From the NCBI GenBank assembly GCA_023246535.1, contig JAHFIF010000040.1, forward strand, positions 1 to 9,229: a DNA stretch of 9,229 nucleotides. Direction: 5' to 3'. The stretch comes from a bacterium (GTDB lineage Bacteria > Patescibacteriota > Patescibacteriia > CAIQCM01). Shown here in pieces: positions 4,958 through 9,229 of this stretch. The translations under genes and the position numbers were made by a program. Position 1 is the first letter of the stretch; each line of letters begins with the position of its first letter. Under the pieces are notes generated by a model, which made no database searches, was not told the DNA's origin, and worked only from the letters and a program-made list of their open reading frames with translations.

Positions 4958-5025
4958 GCAAACAGGAATATTTTGTTAAAGTGCCCTACCCCCTCTCGGG
5001 GGCGGTTGCTGGAACCCAGCCCCTA

Positions 5026-5054
5026 CTTGTATCACAACCGAGCCAAATTGTCAA
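5026..5054 (-). promoter_or_regulatory. Extended -10 promoter for the membrane coiled-coil gene
   Basis: On the minus strand a perfect -35 TTGACA (5049-5054), a 17-bp spacer, and -10 TACAAG (5026-5031, 4 of 6) preceded by TGA (extended -10). The last 18 bases of spacer plus -10 match the atp promoter at 5118-5135 in 16 positions. Confidence 0.78.
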
Positions 5055-5106
5055 GGGTTTAGGCTATAAACGGGTTTTAACCATTTTAAGCCGTTTTTTT
5101 ATACCC

Positions 5107-5135
5107 TTGATACGCTCGCTCGGTGGTGATACAAT
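5107..5135 (+). promoter_or_regulatory. Promoter of the ATP synthase operon
   Basis: The -35 TTGATA (5107-5112, 5 of 6), a 17-bp spacer, and -10 TACAAT (5130-5135, 5 of 6) with TGA just before it (extended -10). A start about 7 nt downstream falls near 5142, only some 8 nt before the atpB ATG at 5150, so the message would be almost leaderless. Confidence 0.85.
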
Positions 5136-5149
5136 AATGTCCTTTTGAT

Positions 5150-5923
5150 ATGAACATTTCGTTGGCTGCCGAACCAATCTTCCATATAGGATCGTTCCCT
5201 GTGACTAACACCCTCATGGTTGGCTGGGTCATTACCGCCGCGCTCATTGTTATTACCTTTTTTGTCCGCCGTTCGATCGCCGAAGTGCCGTCAAAACTGC
5301 AGAATGCAGCGGAAACGGTCATTGAATTGCTTTGGTCGATGATCGACGGAGTTACGAACGATCGTGAAAAAACCAAGAAGTTTTTTCCGATTGTTGCCAC
5401 GATTTTTATCGCCGTAATCGCCTCAAACTGGGTTGAATTGGTGCCCGGTTTGGGATCGATTGGCATTTGGGGCCATGCCGAGGGCAAAACGGTTTTAATC
5501 CCGTTTATTCGCTCTTCTTCAGCTGACCTTAACTTTACGACGGCTATCGCGATTGTTTCTTTCATCTCGGTCCAGGTTTTTGGCTTCGCCTTCCTTGGAC
5601 TACGCCATTATGCCGGAAAATTCTTTGTGGCGCCATGGAAAAAGCCCTACTTCATCGGCTCGTTCGTCGGCATCCTGGAATTCATTTCGGAATTCTCCAA
5701 GGTTATTTCGTTCGCTTTCCGGCTATTTGGCAATATTTTCGCCGGGGAGGTCCTGCTTTTGGTCGTTGGAACTTTGGTGCCGTTTATTGTACCATTGCCT
5801 TTCCTCATGCTCGAGATCTTCGTTGGCTTTGTGCAGGCGTTGGTCTTTTCAATGCTGACCTTGGTCTTCTTGACCGGGGCCACCACTGCGCACGGGGGCG
5901 AGGAGCACGCGGCCGCTCATTAG
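5150..5923 (+). CDS. atpB: F-type ATP synthase Fo subunit a
   Basis: Subunit a (257 aa, usual 230-280) is the membrane stator that forms the two proton half-channels beside the c-ring. The sequence shows 5-6 hydrophobic helices. Near the end is the family signature SFAFRLFGNIFAGE (187-200) with essential Arg191 (E. coli Arg210) and Glu200 (E. coli Glu219). Glu222 stands at the E. coli His245 position and Gln229 at Gln252, and a conserved DLN (126-128) lies in the middle. The C-terminus is His/Gly-rich and hydrophilic. ATG 5150 is the only in-frame start that keeps the N-terminal segment leading into helix 1. There is no SD, and the predicted transcript starts about 8 nt upstream. It is the first gene of the operon; no atpI precedes it. 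Confidence 0.97.
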   Translation: MNISLAAEPIFHIGSFPVTNTLMVGWVITAALIVITFFVRRSIAEVPSKLQNAAETVIELLWSMIDGVTNDREKTKKFFPIVATIFIAVIASNWVELVPGLGSIGIWGHAEGKTVLIPFIRSSSADLNFTTAIAIVSFISVQVFGFAFLGLRHYAGKFFVAPWKKPYFIGSFVGILEFISEFSKVISFAFRLFGNIFAGEVLLLVVGTLVPFIVPLPFLMLEIFVGFVQALVFSMLTLVFLTGATTAHGGEEHAAAH

Positions 5924-5925
5924 CC

Positions 5926-5988
5926 AAATATTAAAAATTAAATATTAAACATTAATTTTTAACGTTTAATATTTAACCTTTAATATTT
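5926..5988. repeat. AT-rich two-tier palindrome, four copies of a 10-bp unit
   Basis: AAATATTAAA occurs at 5926 and 5940, and its inverse TTTAATATTT at 5965 and 5979, each pair 14 bp apart. Together they give an outer 10-bp stem (5926-5935 with 5979-5988) and an inner 13-bp stem (5938-5950 with 5964-5976) separated by symmetric 2-nt bulges, with a 13-nt loop. It begins 2 nt after the atpB stop and ends 23 nt before atpE. Its base composition is unlike the GC-rich genes on both sides. There is no T-tract of terminator type. Confidence 0.85.
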
Positions 5989-6011
5989 ATTCATTCAGAA
6001 AGAAAAACACT

Positions 6012-6239
6012 ATGGAAACAGAAGCAGTCAAATCGATCGCCGCGGCTCTTGCCATCGCCATTGGCGGTTTTGGTCCGGCCCTCGCCATCGGTCTTCTCGC
6101 CGGCAAAGGTTTGGAAGCGGTCGGTCGCAACCCAGAAGCGGCTTCGAAGATTCAGACCGCGATGATTCTCGCGATCGCCTTCGCCGAAGCCATCTCGATC
6201 TATGCCTTCGTCATGGCCCTCATCATCAAGTTTGTCTAA
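6012..6239 (+). CDS. atpE: F-type ATP synthase Fo subunit c (proton type)
   Basis: Subunit c (75 aa, usual 70-90) is a two-helix hairpin; 8-17 copies form the rotor ring. Helix 1 spans about 6-30, the polar loop contains Arg39-Asn40-Pro41 (GRNPEA), and helix 2 (about 48-73) carries the ion-binding Glu59 in the AIAFAEAISIY context. The Na+ signature (Gln in helix 1 and Ser/Thr right after the Glu) is absent: Ile26 stands at the Gln position and Ala60 follows Glu59, so H+ coupling is expected. The glycine packing stripe of helix 1 is partly alanine (Gly19, Gly21, Ala23, Ala25, Gly27), which may influence ring size. Only a weak purine-rich AGAAAG lies upstream of ATG 6012. Flanked by 88 and 134 bp of structured spacer, unusual inside this otherwise tight operon. 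Confidence 0.97.
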   Translation: METEAVKSIAAALAIAIGGFGPALAIGLLAGKGLEAVGRNPEAASKIQTAMILAIAFAEAISIYAFVMALIIKFV

Positions 6240-6255
6240 ACCGTCGTCTGTCGGC

Positions 6256-6339
6256 GCGGTTCGTTGTCACGGCTCCGGTGCTCCCTCGCCGTACTTATCC
6301 AGTACGCCTCGGTTCGCTCCTCGCTGTTCCTAGAACCGC
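6256..6339 (+). repeat. Structured spacer between atpE and atpF: duplicated arms around a hairpin
   Basis: Two imperfect 20-bp direct repeats (6270-6289 and 6305-6324, consensus about CGSCTCCGGTKCGCTCCTCGC allowing small indels) flank a 6-bp hairpin CGTACT/AGTACG with a TATCC loop (6290-6306). The block is closed by a 7-bp inverted repeat GCGGTTC/GAACCGC (6256-6262 with 6333-6339). No open frame with start signals is seen in the 134-bp gap. From 6340 to 6373 the DNA is AT-richer with no clear promoter or SD. Confidence 0.65.
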
Positions 6340-6373
6340 ATCCAACATACTCGGTTTAAAATAATAGACGCCT

Positions 6374-6865
6374 ATGGAACTATTCGCTAAACTCGGCATT
6401 GATTGGCGGCTCTTGATCGCCCAGCTCGTCAACTTCGTAATTCTTTTTACGGCGCTGACCTTTTTGCTGTACAAGCCGCTCATCGCCGCCCTCGATAAGC
6501 GCCGCGCCAAAATTTCCGAGTCGCTCGCGAACGCGGAAAAAATTGGCGAGGAGCTGAAACGGGCCAATGCCGAGTCGGAGCGGATCGTGGCCGCCGCCCG
6601 CGCCGAGGCGTCGCGCCTTTCCGCCGAAGCCGCCAAGCAGGCCGAAGCCAACCGCGCCGCGGCCGTGGAAAAGACGCGCACGGAAATTTCCGACATCATT
6701 GCCTCCGGCAAGGCGCAGCTGGCGGCGGAACGCGACGCCATGACGGCCGAAGTGCGCCGGCATGCCGCCGAGCTCATTGCCGCGGCCACGGAAAAAGTGA
6801 TCAACGAAAAAATGACGAGTGCCAAGGACAAGGCCTTGATCGAGAAAGCCATTGAAACCGCCTAA
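6374..6865 (+). CDS. atpF: F-type ATP synthase Fo subunit b
   Basis: Subunit b (163 aa, usual 155-170) is the peripheral stalk that holds F1 stationary against the rotor. It has a short N-terminus, one membrane helix at about 13-33 (IAQLVNFVILFTALTFLLYK), the conserved basic YKPL turn (33-36) just after the membrane, then a continuous charged helix of about 120 residues very rich in Ala, Glu, Lys and Arg, the right-handed coiled-coil dimerisation region, ending in a delta-binding tail. Start ATG 6374 gives the standard N-terminus; no SD is visible. Only one b gene is present, so a b2 homodimer is expected. The stop is 2 bp before atpH, suggesting translational coupling. Confidence 0.95.
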   Translation: MELFAKLGIDWRLLIAQLVNFVILFTALTFLLYKPLIAALDKRRAKISESLANAEKIGEELKRANAESERIVAAARAEASRLSAEAAKQAEANRAAAVEKTRTEISDIIASGKAQLAAERDAMTAEVRRHAAELIAAATEKVINEKMTSAKDKALIEKAIETA

Positions 6866-6867
6866 CC

Positions 6868-7257
6868 ATGAAAAAGACTCCGTTAACCTACGCCCGGGAA
6901 TTGCACGCCGCGCTCACGGCTGCCGACGAAAAACATCGCCCGGCGGTGGTTCGCGATTTCCTCGCCGGCCTCGCTCGCGCGCGCAAGACCAATTTGCGGC
7001 CGCGGATCGTCGCCGCTTTTAACGAGTTGGCGCTCGCCATTGAGGGATACCGCGCCGGGGTCTTTACGACCGCCGCGGCGCCGGATGCCGCAACGCGGGC
7101 CAAGCTGAAGAAGGCCTTTAAGAACGTCATTTTCGAGGAACGGACCGATCCGTCGCTTTTAGGCGGCGCCATTGTCGAAGTGGAGGACGCCAGGATCGAC
7201 GGTTCTGTCCGTGCCAAGTTGGAAGCTCTTACGCAAACGATAATCGGATCAAACTAA
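6868..7257 (+). CDS. atpH: F-type ATP synthase F1 subunit delta (OSCP), short form
   Basis: Delta links the top of the alpha3-beta3 hexamer to the b stalk. The product is 129 aa against the usual 170-185, about 50 residues short. The C-terminal signature is intact: DPSLLGGAIVEVEDARIDGSV (94-114) followed by a leucine-rich end that contacts subunit b. The N-terminus has the expected YARELHAAL (8-16), so the loss is internal to the N-terminal helical bundle and the linker, not a frameshift. The frame is clean, GC-rich and flanked by intact genes. It lies 2 bp after atpF and 4 bp before atpA, without an SD. Identification rests on the C-terminal motif plus operon position. Confidence 0.92.
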   Translation: MKKTPLTYARELHAALTAADEKHRPAVVRDFLAGLARARKTNLRPRIVAAFNELALAIEGYRAGVFTTAAAPDAATRAKLKKAFKNVIFEERTDPSLLGGAIVEVEDARIDGSVRAKLEALTQTIIGSN

Positions 7258-7261
7258 ATCT

Positions 7262-8755
7262 ATGTCTGACGCCACAAAATTAATCGCGACGCTTAAAGAC
7301 GGAATCAATTCTTTTGTCGCCGACGCCAAAGCCGAGAAGGTCGGCACGGTGATCGAGGTGGGCGACGGAATTGCGCGCATGACCGGGCTTTCCGAATGCT
7401 TGTCCGCGGAAATGTTGGAATTTCCCGGCGGCGTGTACGGCGTGGCGTTGAACTTGGAAGAAGAAACGGTTGGCGCCATGATCCTGGGCGACGCGACCAA
7501 AATTAAAGAAGGCGACAAAGTAAAACGCAGCGGCAAAATTCTTTCCGTGCCGGTCGGCGAAGGGCTCATTGGCCGCGTCGTCGATCCGCTCGGCCGTCCG
7601 GTCGACGGCAAAGGGCCGATCAAGGCCGCCGCGCAGTATCCGGTTGAAAAGATCGCGCCGGGCGTGCTGGCGCGCGAACCGGTCAACACGCCGCTGTCCA
7701 CCGGCATTAAAGCCATCGACGCCATGATCCCGATCGGCCGCGGCCAGCGCGAACTCATCATCGGCGACCGCCAGACCGGCAAGACCGCCGTGGCGGTCGA
7801 CACGATCATCAACCAAAAAGGCAAAGGCGTCATTTGCATTTACGTTGCCATCGGCCAAAAGGAATCGAAGATCGCGCGCATCGTGGCCAAGCTCGAAGAG
7901 ACCGGCGCCATGGCGCACACCATCATCGTCGTTGCCGGCGCCAGCTCGGCCGCCGCGTTGCAATTCATCGCCCCGTACTCCGGCGCGGCCATGGGCGAAT
8001 ACTTCATGGATAAGGGAAAGGACGCGCTGGCCGTTTACGACGACCTCTCGAAGCACGCCTGGGCCTACCGCCAAGTGTCATTGCTGCTCCGCCGCCCGCC
8101 GGGCCGCGAAGCGTACCCAGGCGACGTTTTCTATTTGCACTCCCGCTTGCTCGAACGGGCCGCGCGCATGAGCGCGAAAAACGGCGGCGGCTCATTGACC
8201 GCGCTTCCCATCATTGAAACGCAAGCCGGCGACATTTCCGCCTACATTCCGACCAACGTCATTTCCATCACCGACGGACAAATTTATTTGGAATCCGATT
8301 TGTTCTACCGCGGCATCCGCCCGGCGCTCAACGTCGGCTTGTCGGTTTCGCGCGTCGGCGGCGACGCCCAAATTAAGGCTATGAAGAAAGTGGCCGGCCG
8401 CCTGCGCCTCGACCTGGCGCAATTCCGAGAACTCGAAGCCTTTGCGCAATTTGCCACCGACCTGGAAGAGGGGACGCGCAAACAAATTGAACGCGGCCGC
8501 CGCATTGTCGAAATCCTCAAACAGCCGCAATTCCGCCCGATGCAAGTTGCCGAAGAAGTTGCCGTGCTCTACGCCGTGGTCAACGGCCACCTGGACGCCA
8601 TTCCCGTTGAGAAGATCTCCGCTTGGGAAGACGGCTTTTGCAATTTCCTGCGCACCGTCTTTGCTTCGACGCTCGACGAGATCACGACGAAAAAGGTTCT
8701 CTCGCCCGAAGTGGAAGAAGCGCTGAAAAAGGCGATCAAAGAATTCAAGATTTAA
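7262..8755 (+). CDS. atpA: F-type ATP synthase F1 subunit alpha
   Basis: Alpha (497 aa, usual 500-515) forms the non-catalytic nucleotide sites of the alpha3-beta3 hexamer and gives the arginine finger to the catalytic site. Domains: N-terminal beta-barrel (about 25-90), nucleotide-binding core (about 95-375), C-terminal helices (about 380-497). Motifs: Walker A GDRQTGKT (168-175), Walker B region ALAVYDD (255-261), and the family signature PALNVGLSVSRVGG (354-367) with arginine finger Arg364. The N-terminal helix that binds delta is present but short (about 20 residues). Start ATG 7262 lies 4 nt after the atpH stop. No SD is seen, so translational coupling is likely. No damage is visible. 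Confidence 0.98.
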   Translation: MSDATKLIATLKDGINSFVADAKAEKVGTVIEVGDGIARMTGLSECLSAEMLEFPGGVYGVALNLEEETVGAMILGDATKIKEGDKVKRSGKILSVPVGEGLIGRVVDPLGRPVDGKGPIKAAAQYPVEKIAPGVLAREPVNTPLSTGIKAIDAMIPIGRGQRELIIGDRQTGKTAVAVDTIINQKGKGVICIYVAIGQKESKIARIVAKLEETGAMAHTIIVVAGASSAAALQFIAPYSGAAMGEYFMDKGKDALAVYDDLSKHAWAYRQVSLLLRRPPGREAYPGDVFYLHSRLLERAARMSAKNGGGSLTALPIIETQAGDISAYIPTNVISITDGQIYLESDLFYRGIRPALNVGLSVSRVGGDAQIKAMKKVAGRLRLDLAQFRELEAFAQFATDLEEGTRKQIERGRRIVEILKQPQFRPMQVAEEVAVLYAVVNGHLDAIPVEKISAWEDGFCNFLRTVFASTLDEITTKKVLSPEVEEALKKAIKEFKI

Positions 8756-8770
8756 TTCGCAATTCGGCAA

Positions 8771-9229
8771 ATGGCCATCTCCGCCCGCCTTATCCGGAGC
8801 CGGATCAAATCCGTCTCCAACACCAAAAAGATCACCAAAGCCATGGAGCTTGTCTCCGCGGCCAAGATGCGGCGCGCCGTTGCTTCGGCCACGGCGGCGC
8901 GGCGTTACGCCTCGCTCGGCAGCGAACTGTTGCGCAATCTTTCGGCGTTGGGCGCCACCGTCGACCATCCGTTTTTCCGCACGGCGGCCAAAAGCGGCAA
9001 GGTGCTCATGATCGTCATTGGTTCCGACCGCGGCCTCTGCGGCGGCTATAACGTTTCGCTGATGCGCGCCGTGGACGCGGCGGCGGCCAAATTCGGCCAG
9101 GTCGATTTTGTGAGCGCCGGCCGCCATGCCGAACTGGCGCTGCGCCGCGCCAATCGCAACGTGATTGCGTCTTTCCCGGGACTTACCAACGCGCCGCGCG
9201 CGTCGGCGGTGCGCCCGATCGTCACGCTG
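8771..9229 (+). CDS. atpG: F-type ATP synthase F1 subunit gamma, N-terminal part (3' end outside window)
   Basis: Gamma is the central rotor shaft turning inside the alpha3-beta3 head. The window holds the first 153 codons of roughly 285-300, and the frame is still open at the last base. The N-terminal coiled-coil helix is clear: RIKSVSNTKKITKAMELVSAAKM-type pattern at 11-33 (the conserved IxNTxKITxAMxxVxAxK region). SDRGLCGGYN (84-93) is the usual start of the Rossmann-like domain. ATG 8771 follows the atpA stop by 15 nt; no SD is seen. atpD (beta) and atpC (epsilon) are expected next by the standard order, but lie outside the window. Confidence 0.96.
   Translation, partial: MAISARLIRSRIKSVSNTKKITKAMELVSAAKMRRAVASATAARRYASLGSELLRNLSALGATVDHPFFRTAAKSGKVLMIVIGSDRGLCGGYNVSLMRAVDAAAAKFGQVDFVSAGRHAELALRRANRNVIASFPGLTNAPRASAVRPIVTL

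Larger units (their letters stand above)
4897..5020 (-). promoter_or_regulatory. Structured 5' leader of the membrane coiled-coil gene
   Basis: From the predicted start near 5019 to ATG 4896 the leader is about 120 nt. In mRNA order it can form: a hairpin at the very 5' end (GCTGG, loop GUU, CCAGC; 5020-5008); CCCCC-GAGA-GGGGG (5002-4989, a GNRA-type loop); then a 13-bp stem between 4952-4964 and 4909-4921 enclosing a GGGGG-ACGAAA-CCCCC hairpin (stem 4933-4939 with 4920-4926, sharing two bases with the outer stem). A competing 6-bp hairpin GUUAAU-CCUG-AUUAAC (4957-4942) uses the same upstream arm. The SD follows one nucleotide after the long stem. I cannot match it to a known riboswitch class. 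It may set mRNA stability or translation. Confidence 0.6.

Noticed and set aside
5068..5100. Terminator-like AAACGG...CCGTTTTTTT before the atp promoter
   Set aside because: The stem is only 6 bp with a 17-nt unpaired loop, and no plus-strand transcript is expected to enter it; it may simply be an AT-rich upstream element.
6012..6239. Sodium-dependent c-ring
   Set aside because: The Na+ ligands (helix-1 Gln and Ser/Thr after the Glu) are replaced by Ile26 and Ala60.
7280..8074. Minus-strand open frame (264 codons) opposite atpA
   Set aside because: Shadow of the alpha subunit gene; no domain, no SD, and the sense strand is fully explained.
8192..9127. Long minus-strand open frame (311 codons) opposite atpA/atpG
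   Set aside because: It lies antisense to highly conserved atpA and atpG sequence. The translation is Gly/Arg/Asp/Phe-rich, as expected from a GC-rich shadow frame.

Overview
This window looks like a compact, moderately GC-rich (by eye about 55%) bacterial chromosome fragment. Genes are short and tightly packed, most start codons lack a clear Shine-Dalgarno sequence, and intergenic DNA carries many hairpins and foldback repeats. The F-type ATP synthase operon with an unusually short delta subunit and no atpI in front, plus a small accessory gene set, is compatible with a Patescibacteria/CPR (Parcubacteria-like) lineage. That placement is an inference from style, since no marker gene in the window proves it.

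Layout. At 1-953 (+) there is the 3' end of a transglutaminase-like protein, a NUDIX hydrolase and a DUF2061 membrane protein, closely spaced. They run convergently into a minus-strand zinc-ribbon protein gene (1005-1520) that has its own consensus promoter, strong SD and intrinsic terminator. At 1580-3031 (+) an rdgB/HAM1-type nucleotide sanitation gene and a D-Ala-D-Ala ligase (ddl) lie 3 bp apart. A sigma70-like promoter overlapping the end of ddl drives a small coiled-coil protein gene (3076-3513), which ends at a strong terminator. From 3577 to about 4140 I see no gene. This stretch is a mosaic of three related hairpin elements and two long foldbacks. At 4198-4896 (-) a coiled-coil protein with a C-terminal membrane anchor is preceded by a long, highly structured 5' leader. 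From 5107 to the right edge (+) runs the ATP synthase operon atpB-atpE-atpF-atpH-atpA-atpG, with atpG cut by the window edge; atpD and atpC would be expected just beyond it.

How they work together. The six atp genes encode the whole Fo sector (a, c, b) and delta, alpha and gamma of F1, so the right half is one machine interconverting the ion gradient and ATP. Subunit c lacks the Na+-binding signature and should carry protons. The left genes are housekeeping: nucleotide-pool cleaning (RdgB, perhaps NUDIX) and peptidoglycan precursor synthesis (Ddl).

Most notable non-coding signals: (i) the divergent promoters of the membrane coiled-coil gene and of the atp operon share 16 of 18 bp from spacer through -10; (ii) the coiled-coil gene has a potentially bistable leader next to its SD; (iii) atpB appears nearly leaderless; (iv) a four-copy 10-bp AT-rich palindrome lies between atpB and atpE; (v) a duplicated-arm hairpin element lies between atpE and atpF. 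I found no RNA gene, CRISPR array or transposase gene, and no clearly new multi-gene system.
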